Below, piece by piece: positions 1 through 10,660 of a stretch of 64,000 bases of DNA (the stretch's first letter is position 1; each line of letters opens with the position of its first letter). The DNA lies in assembly GCA_963575745.1 (NCBI GenBank), contig CAUYUJ010014205.1, positions 874,174 to 938,173 on the forward strand. Direction: 5' to 3'. Position numbers and translations under genes: made by a program. The notes beneath the pieces were generated by a model. The model did not search any database and was not told where the DNA came from. It saw nothing but the letters and a program-made list of their open reading frames with translations. The DNA comes from Prorocentrum cordatum (taxonomy: Eukaryota > Sar > Dinophyceae > Prorocentrales > Prorocentraceae).

Positions 1-607
1 CCACCAGCCCTCGGGAGCGGCCGACGGACCCGCCCTCGTCGGGCCGACAGGCCCCTGCCCAGATGAGCAGATGCCTTCACGAAGGAGGTCCGACCTCCAT
101 CCGGGGAGCCTTCGTCCCTCCAGGGTGCTCCAGAAGTGGAGGCTCCCGCTCCTCTGGCAGGGACGCCCGCCCCCTCCCCACGGAAACGGCTCCTGATCCC
201 CGCTCGCTCTCTGAGAGCCCCAGGGCCCCGAGACGGCCGCCCGGGAGGCGGGGCAGATGGCGAAGGGCCTCCCCAGAGATCCGATGTCTTGATTTTGTCG
301 GTACCGGGCCCCCCAGGATGCCCGACCCCTTTCCTTGGGGCGGGCTTTTCACCCTGTGTCGTCGAACGGTCCCGGGGGCCCGGGGGGCGGGAGGGCCCAT
401 CAAACCCCGAAACCTGCGAGACCTCGGTCTCGATGGACGTCTGGGTGTGGCGCGGTTCTTCCGAGCCGCCAGAAGTCTGCGGCCCCTCCCAGCATCCCGA
501 GGGCAGCGGCCCTGCAGCCCCAGGGATGCCTCGGGGCTGGGGCGCGCGGCGGGGCCCGCGGCGGACTGCACTGCGCCCGCCGGCGTGGGCAGCCTCCGCG
601 CGCGAGG
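1..607. other. GC-rich DNA, no gene recognised
   Basis: Long overlapping open frames exist on both strands, but they are Pro/Arg/Gly-rich and reflect high GC with few stop codons. No domain, motif or splice pattern was recognised. Confidence 0.6.
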
Positions 608-684
608 CAGGGAGGGCGGAGCCCTCGAGAGGGGGCCTCCCCGACCCCCCCCGGCGACCCGCCCAGGCATCGCGCCGGAGGTTT
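608..684. repeat. Dispersed GC repeat, copy 1
   Basis: The block beginning CAGGGAGGGCGGAG and ending GCGCCGGAGGTTT recurs at 2271-2342 with small changes. It is a direct repeat about 1.66 kb apart, with no coding sense. Confidence 0.75.
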
Positions 685-939
685 GAGAGAGCGCGCCCGT
701 GGAACATTCTCACAGGGTGAAGGGCTCCCCCTAGCTACCCCGCCCCCGCCCTGACCCCCTGGCCCAAAGGCCCCTCCTTTTTGTCCGCCCCTCGGAAGCT
801 ACTCCCCCCTTCCCTCCATTCCTCCCCCCCTTTCCACGAGGGGGGGGGCTAAGCTCCCCCCCATTTGAACCCCCAGTGCCGGAAAAGCCCCCCCCGCCTT
901 TGGCCAAAGAGAAAGGGAACTTCGAAGCCCTCTCCCCCT

Positions 940-1390
940 ATTGGCTAAAGGAAGGGGCGCCGAAATCAAAGGGGCGCCGAAGAACCAAAGAGCGCCGAAA
1001 ACCAAACGAGCCTCGAAAACAAAAGGAGCGCCGAAAACAAAAAGGGCACCGAAAACCAAGAGGGCGCCGAAAACCAAAGGGGCGCCAGAACCCAAGAGGG
1101 CGCCGGAAACCGACGATGCGGCGAAAACTACAGGGTGCGCAGAAAACCAAAATGGGCGCCGAAAACCATAGGAGCGCGGAAAACCACAGGAGCTCCAAGC
1201 GCCGAAAACCAAAAGAGCGCCGAAAACTAAAAAGGCGCCGAAAACCAAACGGGCGCCGAAAACCAAGAGGGCGCCGAAAGCCAAACGGGCGCTGGAGCCT
1301 GAGAGGGCGCCGAAAACTAAAGAGGCGCCGAAAACCGCAAGTGCGCCGGAAACCGGAAAGGAGCGCCGAAAACCAAAGGAGAAACGTAGG
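940..1390. repeat. GGCGCCGAAAACCAAA minisatellite
   Basis: About 25 units of 17-19 bp built on GGGCGCCGAAAACCAAA. Both strands stay open: plus frames give Lys/Arg/Pro-rich peptides, and minus frames give Phe/Gly/Ala/Val-rich peptides. Unit length changes the frame repeatedly, so this is not treated as a gene. Confidence 0.85.
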
Positions 1391-1974
1391 CCAACTCGAC
1401 GATCGGCGCACAACCACGGTGTCGAGCGCGCGGAGCGCGCGGGCGGTGAAACTTGCGGTGAAGCGGGCGCGCGCGCGCGGGCGGAGAAAAGTAGGCTTTC
1501 CCCGGGCCCCGAAAAGAAGGAGAGGGGCAGTAGCTTTCAAGCCCCCCTCTTTAGTCAGGGACCTCCCAGCTACAAAATCCAAACAGAAGGAGGTTGGGGT
1601 AGCTCCGAAAAGAGGAGAAGCAGGGGAGGTACAGTCGGATCCAAGCCAGAAGAAGAACATGAGACCCTCCGTCGGCCAAAACAAACAGAACATCCAAGGA
1701 TATCCTCCTCATGATGCGCAACAACATCCAACACACACGAAGAACACTTGGGTACCGTCCCCGCACCGACATCGATCTTATACCTCGGTCCGACTGTAAC
1801 TGTCAAGCCCGCCACCCTCCTTTAGCTGGGGCCCCTCCATTGAAAATTGTCCACAAAAGGGAGGGAGGGGGGGAGCTTCGGAAGCCCCCCGTCTTTTCCA
1901 AGGAAGGGGGAGGGGTAGCTTGAAGCTGGGGCCCCCCTTTTAGGAAACAGTGTTCCACGGGGGCGCTCTTTCGG
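1391..1974. other. Unassigned spacer
   Basis: GC-rich, with purine-rich patches (near 1855-1920). No recognisable gene or RNA was seen. Confidence 0.5.
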
Positions 1975-2448
1975 AGGTTTCTGGCCGTTGTCTTCGGGGG
2001 GCAACTTCTGGGCACCGGCGCCGTGCAAAGAACGACTCAGAATGAAAGGACGGTCCCGGGGATGGGGTCGGGAGGAAGGGCTCGGGAGGGAGGGTGGACG
2101 GCCTCTGTGGCTCAACGCTCGGGAGCGTTCTTTTTTAGCACAGCGAGCACAGCAAAGGGGAGAGCATCGGACATCGGACTGCAGTCGAGGTGCCGCGGGG
2201 GCAGTGCAGGTGCGCGCCAAGGCGCCGCTCTGACTGACTGACACCGTGAACGAACGAAAAAAGGTGAAAGCAGGGAGGGAGGGCGGAGTCCTCGAGGGAG
2301 GATCTCCCCTGGCGACCCGAGCAGGAAATGCGCCAGAGGTTTCTGGCCGTTGACTTTGGTGCCCAGGCGCCGCTTGCTTCCGGGCACCGGCGCCGTCAAA
2401 GAACGAGATCAAGGTGGAAGACCGGTCCCGGGCAAGGGGTCGAACGAG
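1975..2448. repeat. Tandem duplication around GGTTTCTGGCCGTTG
   Basis: The segment 1975-2075 (GGTTTCTGGCCGTTG through the GGGCACCGGCGCCGT core to a GGTCCCGGG box) is repeated at 2339-2447. The intervening 2271-2342 carries the second copy of the 608-684 repeat. Together this is a local segmental duplication of non-coding DNA. Confidence 0.7.
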
Positions 2449-3086
2449 GTTTTTGACATGCTTCAAGTGCTTGTTGTTGGTGGTATCTTGTCTTCCTGAC
2501 TTTTTCCTGGCCGGTGACATTTCTCGTTGACCCGGTTCCACTCCCGCCGAGCTTCCGCCGGCGGATCCGCCGCTCGTTCGATTTCCGTGGGCTTCCGCGG
2601 GCCTTCCGCTGGCTTCCGCCGAGGGCGGCAGGCCAACCTTTTTCAATTCCTCGCAGGCGAGGTCCCTTTGTGGAATGCTCTGCCCAGGCACCCACACCGA
2701 CCCTGGCCAGGCCCCTCATGTGGCCCACGACCAGTGCAGGCGCCCTCTGGGCCTAGCCACGAAGGCGTATATATCCTGATCCTCCCATGAAAACCCTTGC
2801 CAGGAGGATCGATGTACGGTGTTCAATGGCGTCCTGGCAGCTACGTGGATGGAGGGCAGAGCAAAGAACAAAGAAGAAAGGAGACCCCGCAAGGCGTGGG
2901 AGAGAAACTACAAACACTGGACAATGCCCGCTTTCCCTAGGAGTGCGCCAGACACTGGTCCAGGAGAGGGGTGTGGAGGGAGAGGGAGGCAGGAGGGGGA
3001 CGAAGGGAGGCATGGGGGGGGAGGCAGGGAGGCAGGAGGCAGGGGGAAGAGAAGCACGATGCTGTAGGCTGTAGAGCTCAAGCTGT
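2449..3086. other. Unassigned region
   Basis: No domain was recognised on either strand. A G/A-rich patch at 2960-3050 (GGGAGG repeats) creates open frames with low-complexity products. On the minus strand this would lie downstream of the leader-tagged fragment at 3134-3356 and may be part of the same retroposed transcript, but nothing marks its 3' end. Confidence 0.4.
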
Positions 3087-3133
3087 TCATGCTCCTGCGC
3101 ACCGCCAACCAAACTCAGCCGGTGGCTGCGAGC

Positions 3134-3334
3134 CTACGACGCACTCCTCCGGTCTGCGCTGGCCGAGGCCCCTCCAGAGTGCGCCGCGAGTGGGCGAAGA
3201 GCTTTCGCAGCAACGTGCGAAACATGAGAACAGGCGTCCCCCGTAAGAGACAGAACAGATACCAGACCGATGCAAATGAAATGGAAACGCGAAATAAGTG
3301 AAGCTGCTATAGAGCCCAAACAAGTAAAACCCAT
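3134..3334 (-). pseudogene. 66-codon ORF directly behind a relict spliced leader
   Basis: The ATG (first residues MGFTCLGSIAAS) begins immediately after the relict leader at 3335-3356, the position expected for a trans-spliced mRNA. The first 35 residues include a hydrophobic stretch (FHFICIGLVSVLSL) that could be a signal peptide or membrane anchor. The frame stops after 66 codons and the protein is not recognised. Seen: the leader-like sequence and adjacent ATG. Inferred: this is the 5' end of a retroposed mRNA, possibly truncated or decayed. It could equally be a chance ORF. Confidence 0.3.
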
Positions 3335-3356
3335 CTTGCGCCATAATGGCTACAGG
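3335..3356 (-). other. Relict dinoflagellate spliced leader (single)
   Basis: The plus strand reads CTTGCGCCATAATGGCTAC then AGG, the reverse complement of the dinoflagellate leader with 18 of 22 positions matching. It reads on the minus strand into 3334 and below. It abuts a GGA microsatellite at 3358. Such relics are the known signature of reverse-transcribed, trans-spliced mRNA returned to the genome. Confidence 0.65.
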
Positions 3357-3720
3357 TCAGGAGGAGGAGGAGGAGGAGGAGATGGAGGAGGAGGGGGGAG
3401 GAGAATACCCCTTCAGGCGCGGCAAATATCGGGAAATAGAGGGGGGAGGGGGAGAAGGAGGAAGAGGAGGACGACGACGAGGATGAGGATGAGGATGAGA
3501 ATGAGAATGATAATGAGGATGAGGATGAGGATGATGATGCTGCTGCTGCTGATGATGATGATGAGGATGAGGATGATGATGATGCTGATGATGATGATGC
3601 TGATGATGATGATGATCCTGATGATCCTGATGATGATGATGCTGATGATGCTGATGATGATGATGAGGAGGAGGAGGAGGAGGAGGAGGAGGAGGAGGAA
3701 AATGAGAAGGAGAAGGAGTA
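3357..3720. repeat. GGA and GAT/GAG microsatellites
   Basis: GGA tract at 3358-3400, a short GC spacer with GGAGG runs, then mixed GAT/GAG/GCT triplets at 3475-3718. The plus strand is purine-rich here, opposite to almost all other microsatellites in the window. Long poly-Ser, poly-Asp or poly-Met frames are artefacts of the triplets. Confidence 0.95.
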
Positions 3721-4140
3721 ATGCGCCGCCGCTGTGCAGCCGTCGCTGCCGCCGCAGCCGTCGCCGCCGGCCGTCGGCCGCGGCCCCAGATACCGACGGT
3801 GCAATGGTTTCAGCGCGCGGCCTCAGAAGTCTCAACCACTCCCCTGGGCTTCGGGGAACAGATGTGCGTGGTCCCGGGGCACGACAGCGGGCCCCAGGAG
3901 CAGACATCACGGACAACTGCGGAACAGAAGCAGGTCACGAGTCCGTGCGCGCGGCCCGCTGGCGGCCAGCGGCGGCCGGCGGCGGACGCGCGGGAGGAGG
4001 TGCGGCAGGAGGCGCGGCATGAGGCGCGGCGAGGGCGCGCCCTGGGGGCCGGTCCAGCGTCCGCGGCTGCCGCGGCGGGCGGCTCCTGGGCCGGTCATGG
4101 GCGCCAGGCGCCTCGCGCGCAGCGGCGGCCTCCTCGCGCG
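3721..4140. other. GC-rich spacer between microsatellites
   Basis: No domain recognised. It lies between a GAT/GAG tract and a GTC tract. Ala/Arg-rich frames extend through it on both strands without homology I can name. Confidence 0.5.
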
Positions 4141-4141
4141 G

Positions 4142-4142
<1 letters not shown>

Positions 4143-4209
<67 letters not shown>

Positions 4210-4680
4210 CTCGTCGTCGTCGGCGGCGGCGGCGGCGGCAGCGGCGGCGGCGACGTCGTCGTCGTCGTCGTCGTCGTCGTCTTCGTCGTCGGCGTCGGCG
4301 TCGGCGTCGGCGTTGGCGTCGGCGTCGGCGTCGGCATCGTCGTCGTCCTCCTTTTCCTCCTCATCCTTCGCCTCCTCGTCCTCCTCGTCATGTTCCTTTC
4401 CTTTCCTTTCCTTTCCTTTCCTTTCCTTTCCTTTCCTTTCCTTTCCTTTCCTCTTCCTCCTCGTTTTCGTCCGCTTCCTCCTCGCACTCGTCCTCCTCAT
4501 CGTCCTCGTCATCGTCATCGTCCCCATCCTCCTCCTGATCCTCCGAATCGTCGCCCTCCTCCTGCAACAGAAATGGATCCAGGGCCGAATATGAAAATCT
4601 CGTCGGATGTCTGGGGATTGAAGATCGCGAATCGAGGGTTGTTGTTTGGTTGCGCCTTTTGGGTGGCCCTCCCAAAACTC
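4143..4680. repeat. GTC, TTTCC and TCC/TCG microsatellites
   Basis: GTC tract at about 4144-4207, GGC/GTC mixtures to 4375, twelve units of a CCTTT pentamer at 4393-4452, and mixed TCC/TCG to about 4560. A short non-repetitive island covers 4561-4680. All frames through it are low complexity. Confidence 0.95.
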
Positions 4681-5104
4681 CTCCTGCTGTTCCTCCTCCT
4701 CCTCGTCGTCGTCGTCCTCCTCCTCCTCCTCCTCGTCCTCCTCCTCCTCCTCCTCCTCCTCCTCCTCCTCAGGCAGAGGCGGCGGGGCGTCGGTTTCGGC
4801 GACTGTGGCGACGTCGGCGCGGGCGTCGCCGGTGTCTTCGTCGGCGGCGTAGGCGTCTCAAGCTTCCTTGCGCGTGGAGGATCGATGATCGATCCTCTCT
4901 GGCGTGCGGGGCTCTCTTCGGGCATCCAGAGGCATCGGGAGGCCTCGGTAGGGCGGGGACGTCGGCTTGATCCTGCTCATCATCATTATTCTTCTTTTCC
5001 TTCTCCTCCTGTTCCCCCTGTTCCTCGTCGTCGTCGTCTTCGTCGTCGTCCTCCTCTTCCTCCTCTTCCTCCTCCTCCCACTCCTCCTTTTCCTCCTCCT
5101 GGGC
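4681..5104. repeat. TCC/TCG microsatellite at the 3' end of LINE-1
   Basis: TCC/TCG triplets at 4680-4770 and 4985-5100 flank a short GC-rich island (4771-4984). The second tract ends at the 3' border of LINE-1. The same TCC/TCG mixture resumes at its 5' border (11746). Confidence 0.9.
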
Positions 5105-5162
5105 TGCTGGGTTACTCAGTGGGCAATGTACCGTACAAACGCAGCACACTGCGGGCAACAAA

Positions 5163-5699
5163 TTACACCGTCCTCCTCACCGCACGCAGTTCACGGCCCG
5201 AGGGTGGGTGTGCGATTGACTTGGTTAAAGAGAGCTCGGTCCCTGACAGGAGCCTCCTCTTGAGCTTCCTGTTTTCGGACGAACCCCTCCCGTCGCAAGG
5301 TCCTCTAAGCGTTGGGTCCGCTTTGCATGTAGTGAACGCACCACAACTGGTGCAATGCACCACAGGGAGCCCTGAGTTCTCGATCCACGCGACGTGAAGG
5401 TTGTGGTGGTTCCTGGGGCCCTTCAAAAAACTTTCCAGCGACAGATCCAGACCAACACACTCGGAACTGAACGCCAATTTGGGCCCCACGAAACGGAAAC
5501 ACAAGTTGCATTTTCGCTTGCCGTCATGCCAGACAGGAATGTGGGGGTTGCAGTGCTTGGGGGGACGGCTCCGAGGACCAGCACGAAAACGACCCAACTC
5601 CCCCAACTCACCGAAACTAGGCCATTCCTTCAGCACTTCCCCAACACCGTGAATTCGGGACAGGTAGCTCTTGGTTGTGAACATGATCCAAACATTCAT
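5163..5699 (-). pseudogene. LINE-1 C-terminal zinc-motif segment
   Basis: Open for 178 codons to a stop at 5163. Residues 116-119 form C-x2-C in the context HCTSCGAF, followed by C125 and C135. An upstream C-x2-C (CNLC) lies at residues 64-67. LINE-3 has the same kind of tail, FCRTCGAY, near 21110-21160, after its RNase H. The role is probably nucleic-acid binding by the retrotransposon polyprotein (inference). The frame differs from the RNase H frame upstream, so at least one frameshift separates them. Confidence 0.7.
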
Positions 5700-5750
5700 A
5701 GCACTATGGTGAACTGAGCAGCTTGGCCTGCGTACTGGTCGGCAAGACGG

Positions 5751-6161
5751 TCACCCCATACAGAGAAGCTTGAGCTCTTCAGTGGGCAACTCATTTTCTT
5801 TCTGGTGTCCTTTAACTGTCACGAAAGAAAGGAAGCATCCAGGATTGAACCTGGCGGCCCCCCTCCAACTCTGTGCCTGGACGTTGGCCCCTGGCAAAGC
5901 CCAAGAGAAAGAGGCCGGCGCCTTCAACACTGTAGCATAATCGACATAGAGGCACCCAAACGCAAAATTATCTTGACGGCGCACACATGCTAGAAGGGCC
6001 GCTCCATGCTCAGCGGCCCCACTGCTCTGAATCATGACTCGCGGCAGCGGGCTCCGAAGCCTTCGGGTGGGATCTCCTGTCTCCCCCACCTTGACCACGC
6101 TGACGCCAGCGCGGGAGAGGTGGATAAGGCGCGGGCAAAGAACACAGCCATCAATGAACAC
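5751..6161 (-). pseudogene. LINE-1 RNase H domain
   Basis: A 136-codon open segment. RNase H catalytic positions are visible: D4 in FIDG, E51 in AAEHGAAL, D74 in LYVDYATV, and H119 in VKGHQ. The spacing fits type I RNase H as found in LINEs, which removes the RNA strand during reverse transcription. It lies downstream of the reverse transcriptase in transcription order and upstream of the zinc-motif tail. The segment is intact over the catalytic core but not joined in frame to its neighbours. Confidence 0.75.
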
Positions 6162-6439
6162 TTGCGCGCCTGGAGGGAGCCCGAAAGGGGGGACCTGTAG
6201 TCCGTCAGGTCGAAAGACAGCAACTTACCCATCGCTTGCGGGAGGCTCGGCGCTGGTGTCGAGACGAGCCAGCCACCCTCTACTGCGCGGCATGGAGGTC
6301 CATCCTCGAGTGTAGCTCCGATCAGTTCGGGGGGAAAGGCGTCTCCCCTGACAGCCGAGGCTCGGGGGCAGCTACACTTCCATACTCTGTGCCAAAGGGT
6401 GTCTTCCCCTCCGCAGTGGCCACGGCGAGCTGAAACATC

Positions 6440-7180
6440 TTATGACCATTGCTTGAGCACGCTCCCGTGGGATCTCGCAGAAAAACTAGCGAGATTTAAC
6501 CTTCCCGAGTTGGCTGGGCTCAACCTTCCGAGACGCGAGCAGCTGGCGCGTGAGTTCCAACCACAATCCATCGGCCTCGATGTCACCCGTGTTGCGCGGG
6601 GGTTCGTTGCAAATCGCTCGCGCGTGCTCTTGCACGCACATGTCTTTGAATTGCTCAGAAAACTTCGCGGCAACGAGCAGCGGCGAGACTTCAGTTGGAT
6701 TCAGGGCAGAACGGGAACGGCCGATCAGGACCCCAGGCCCCTGCATGGTTCAGCGGACTTCTTCGAACCAGAGACGAGCGTCAGACATGGGTCTGTGGGT
6801 CCTGAAAAACCAGGACTCGCCCTTGGAATCTGAAATTTGCCCCAAAGCCGCATCGTGGGCTCTGGAGAGAGTGACGGGTGTTAGGGCGCCGTGGTGCGGA
6901 GCTTCAGCAGGGCTAACTGGGGTCGCCATCCACCGCTCTGCAGCCATCCTGCCAACTGTCTTTGCCACGATCTCTATTGGGTCTGAGACGCTGCTGAGAC
7001 TCCACGCCAAATCTAACTTTGCACCTCTGACCGCAACACCAGCATCGACCTGCCCGCGCGCGCCAATGCCTGATCTGGCGGGGGAAAAAATGTGTGGACC
7101 TCAGACCCGTAGGTGAAGGTGGGCTTGAGGCCAATGTGAAACAGCCTGTTATAATGTTCAGCGTTCACCTTCGTTCGTGC
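6440..7180 (-). pseudogene. LINE-1 reverse-transcriptase connection region
   Basis: The minus frame around 7158-7099 reads RLFHIGLKPTFTYGSEV, a pattern typical of the post-thumb region of dinoflagellate LINE proteins. The open frame 7010-6750 continues with DPIEIVAKTVGRMAAERW, also typical of this region. Further open frames at 6746-6486 cannot be assigned. Frames change between these blocks, so the segment is broken. Confidence 0.6.
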
Positions 7181-8060
7181 CACGTGGGCTCGGTTGTCTT
7201 AATGCACGAACGCGTTCATGCCGCTTTCGTTTAGCTCCAGGTTAAGTTTGCGTCCCCTTTCCAAGGTGGTCAATACCGAGGTTAGAAGCAGCGCCAGTAG
7301 GGGGCCAAGGTCATCCGAGACCCCCCAGAGCCTGGCAAGCACCTTGGAGGAGGTGCCCACGCGAGGCAGCTAGGCCACGGGGAGCTTGAGGTCCTGGGTC
7401 AGATCGTTGTGGACTGCAAATGCTAACTCCTTGAGGCCGCTGGCAACTTCGGACGTCTGATCGCCCAGCTGCATCGACGCGAGGTCGTCGACGAAGAGGG
7501 GAAGTTGCCGTGCTGCACATATCTTTAGCACACCTGTCCACTCCAGGCTTTAGGGCAGCCTTAGCCACGTAGGTGGCCAGCATGGAACTCGCGACGATCC
7601 CCCGCCAGGGGCAGAGCGGCCGGCCCACGTGGCCGCCCAGCAGCAGGTGCCCAGGCCACTTGTAGGTCGACAGGCCGAAAAGATGAGATGGCCTGGGTAA
7701 TTCTTGACAAAGCTGCCCTGCTCTGGGTAGCAGATCGCAGGAGACATGTCCGTGGACATGTTTGACAACCCAGAAGACTTCCAACCAGAAGCCGCTGAAA
7801 AACCTGCTAGCTCTGGGACAGCGCCGCGCCTCCAGACGGCATCAGCAGGGATCTTTTGGGCGCTGTGGAGGAGTGCCCATCGAGGCCACGCCGGGGCCCC
7901 CATTCCTTGGTCGCACCCTTCTGCAATTTACCAATGACACGGATGAACCCAGGACTGTGACCGACAGGGCGCTTAGCTTCTGTCACGGCTTCGGAGCAAG
8001 AAGGACGACGAGGCTACCTATCTGAGCTGGCGCCCTGCAAGTGATCTGCATGAGCTGAAT
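7181..8060 (-). pseudogene. LINE-1 reverse transcriptase core
   Basis: Three motifs are readable in order. A fingers-like segment LVVLLAPKP then a stop lies near 8035-7990. RGIVASSMLATYV lies near 7604-7565 and corresponds to the R-G-x-x-x-G/S motif before the active site. The catalytic box FVDDLAS is at 7495-7475. The FVDD aspartates are intact, but the motifs are in different frames and one stop follows the fingers motif. The enzyme would copy element RNA by target-primed reverse transcription. It is now inactive. Confidence 0.75.
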
Positions 8061-9022
8061 CATCGCGGGCATGAAGTTCAGCGTGGCGCCTGACAGGAGG
8101 GATCAGTGCTTCGGGTGCCATCCGCGTGGCGCGCGCGTGGCGATCTTGAAACTCATGGACTGCTCGCGGACCCAATCCGCTCTCGGCCTAGCTCCAACAA
8201 GAAGACCTGCAGGCGCGTCTACAATCGGGCACCGGATGAAACTGGAAGCCCCCCCAAGCTTCGGCCCAAACCCCCCGTTGATGCTGGGCTCTCTGGACCA
8301 GGGAGATGTCACGAAGAACCTAGGAGATCTGGTCGTCCGCGAGGTGGCCGTTGGGCCCTGGGGAGACATGCCTTCGAGGTACTTGCGGGCTCTCTTGGGG
8401 CCGCGACTGTCAATGGCTTCTTGGCAACGTTTTGTTCCCAACCTTTACGGTCCAGCTGTTTCTCATATCTATGGGTGCTATGTTTGATGAGGGTGGCGAA
8501 CTCAACTAAATCGCCCAAGATGCCCGAAGCGCCCGCGGGGCCCCCGTGGCCCTCAAAGCCGGGGCGCCAAAAGTCGAGGCCAAGCCTCCGCGCTCTCCTG
8601 AGGGGCCCACATGCGCGGTTAATAAAAACAAGCTGGCTGGCTAGGGTGTGGAGGTCGAGGCGGGCGTTGGTTCCGCCCCCCCCTGTCGATGATCGAGCGC
8701 GCCTCGCGCAACCCCCCCGCCGCGCCCCGCCGCCCTGGGAAGTCGGGGGTGGCAGGGGGCCCTCGTCGTCAGCACTTTGCCTGCAGGTTTGGACTCCCGC
8801 CCCGCGATGTCCAGCGGCCACTGCGCGCGGCCCCGACCCCGCGGCGGACTCGATCTCGCCCTGGGCCTGGTCATTCCGCGCCGAAAAATGATGAAGTAAC
8901 TGAACTGCTTCGCCTTGACTAGGTCCTGTCAGCGCGACGCGCTCTGCGTCTGTTCCACCGATGCCGTCGAGGCGATCGAGCGTCGAGCAGTAACCAGGCG
9001 GGGCAGGGGGCGGGCCGATCAT
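8061..9022 (-). pseudogene. LINE-1 segment between endonuclease and reverse transcriptase
   Basis: A 237-codon open frame (9022-8309) and an overlapping one (8441-8103) cover the stretch between the endonuclease and fingers motifs. The sequence is Arg/Gly/Pro-rich in its first half and more ordinary after ILGDLVEFATLIKHS. No named domain was recognised. Position alone makes it the linker of the polyprotein. Confidence 0.5.
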
Positions 9023-9050
9023 CGGGGCAGACGGGGCACTCTGGCGCGGC

Positions 9051-9760
9051 TTAGGGATGAGGACCGTTCGGCCCGAGCTTGCAGCCGAACGATATCCGAA
9101 CAGGTCTATGGGGCTTGAGGTCGGTCGAAATGTCGGTGGTCGCGTCGCTCATCGCTTCCAGGCCTCTGCGCGCGATGAAAAAGTTGATCGCGGTCTCCAC
9201 TGGCTCGTCGTCAACTAGGCTGACGCAAGTGGGGGCATTGACAGGGGCGCGAACGGCTCCTCTTGGCAGCTGCAATGGGAAGCCCCTGGAGACAGCGGCG
9301 GGGGAGACGCCGGCGTCGGATCCCATGATGCACGGGAAGCCTCTGGAGGCAACCTCTCGGCATAACCTGTTCATGATCTCGATGTTCCTAGGGGGCGTTC
9401 CCTCAGAGTCGTGGAAATATCCAGAGCGCGCCGCCCAGGGCCTCGCGGGTTTGTGCTGGGCGAAACAACCCGATAAACGACCGGGGGCAACTTCGGGAAG
9501 TTGCTTCGATCCTCGAGGCGGCCCTCAGCAAGAACCGCGGCGCCTCCAGAAGCCCCGCCACTCTCGAGCGCGATCGCGAAAGTCAAAAACACGCCGACCT
9601 TGCCCTCGAAGCTGATTCTGTATCCCCCAGTATTTGGATGGGGGCGATCCTACGTTCCTGGACGGGCGCAGCGTCCGAGTCCTGGGCATGGGCAGGGTTT
9701 GGGGGGTCTTCCTGCCAATGGCCCAACAATTGACGTTGCATGTTGCAGCTGGGGAAAGAT
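9051..9760 (-). pseudogene. LINE-1 endonuclease domain (exonuclease-endonuclease-phosphatase fold)
   Basis: Motifs of the LINE apurinic-type endonuclease occur in order but in shifting frames. These are NVNCWAIG near 9745-9720 (start of the domain), APVQERRI near 9670 (the Q-E-x-R box with the catalytic Glu), GGASGGAAVL near 9560, MGSDAG (residue 20 of the 9374 frame, the G-D-x-N position), APVNAPTC, and KPHRPV (residues 88-92, the S-D-H-x-P-V box). The enzyme nicks the target DNA. At least two frameshifts lie inside the domain, so it is not functional. Confidence 0.75.
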
Positions 9761-10660
9761 GCGCGGGCGCGCCATCTCTCGCTCTGGCCTCGGGCATTGG
9801 CTTGCTCGGGCGGAGCCTGGGGCGGGGGGGGGCGAAGCAATCGCCCATGTTGATGCGCTCTCAGGAGATGGGCGCACCCCCCCAAGAGCCGATCTCGCAG
9901 GGCAGTCCGCGTGGCCTGAACAGTGGCGAGGGTGATGGCGCTATAATCGAGCAACGCATGTTCCCGACCTTGCAATGGCCATGTGGGGTCTTCAGGTGGC
10001 AACTGTATGTCCCCGATCAGAACCGCTGAGCTCTGACGGCAGGTACTCTGATCAAATGGAGCCTCGTTTCGACAAGGAGCCCTGGCCTGCGTGCAATCTG
10101 CAGGTCCAGGCCCGAGCTCGATTGCGCGGTCCATCCAGCAGTGGCCGTTTCCGTCGGTGCCACTCTGAATGGTCAGGTCCTGGGTAGAATCGGCCTGCAG
10201 GTTTTTCGCACCTACGAGCTCAAAGTGGAAGCCCGCAGCGCCGGCAAAGTCCAGGTCGCCCCGATGGAAACTGGCCTGCTCGTGGCACTGGTAACTGTCG
10301 AGATAGTTGTGGTGGCTGGGGTTGGTAGTGTCGCCGAATGCTGCCGGGTGCTCCAACTGGTGCTAAACGCTCTGCTTACCACCAGTAGCGTCAGACAGGC
10401 TGCCTTTTTTTTGTTTCCAACTCCATTCGGTGTCGATGTCTTGGCGGCGTCTTTTGTTTTCTGGTACATCCCGCTGAACTTTTCACTGGTATACTTGGCT
10501 GCTGCGGTGCCTCTTGCCGCGCAGGCACGCAGGTGGAGCTTGCGGCGGCAGCCCCAGGGGCTGCGGGAGGTCCCGCATGAGGAGCATCACGGGCAGGGCG
10601 AAGAGGCTGGTCAGCAGCAGCATGCTGGGGAGGGGCGCCTTCGGAAGACCCCTGCCCAGG
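9761..10660 (-). pseudogene. LINE-1 segment between ORF1-like protein and endonuclease
   Basis: Open frames cover most of this stretch (10842-10483, 10469-10212, 10356-9583). One contains a hydrophobic patch (SMLLLTSLFALPVMLLM near 10600). No domain was recognised, and frames change several times. Confidence 0.4.

Noticed and set aside
63-754. Three overlapping plus-strand ORFs and one minus ORF of 140-207 codons
   Set aside because: High GC suppresses stops. Composition is Pro/Arg/Gly-rich with no domain, and part is duplicated at 2271.
876-1799. 307-codon Lys/Arg-rich ORF resembling a basic nuclear protein
   Set aside because: It is the translation of a 17-19-bp minisatellite that shifts frame. 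The opposite strand is equally open.
3270-4700. Very long ORFs of poly-Ser, poly-Asp, poly-Met and poly-Val
   Set aside because: They are translations of trinucleotide repeats; every frame of such tracts is open, and no flanking domain is present.
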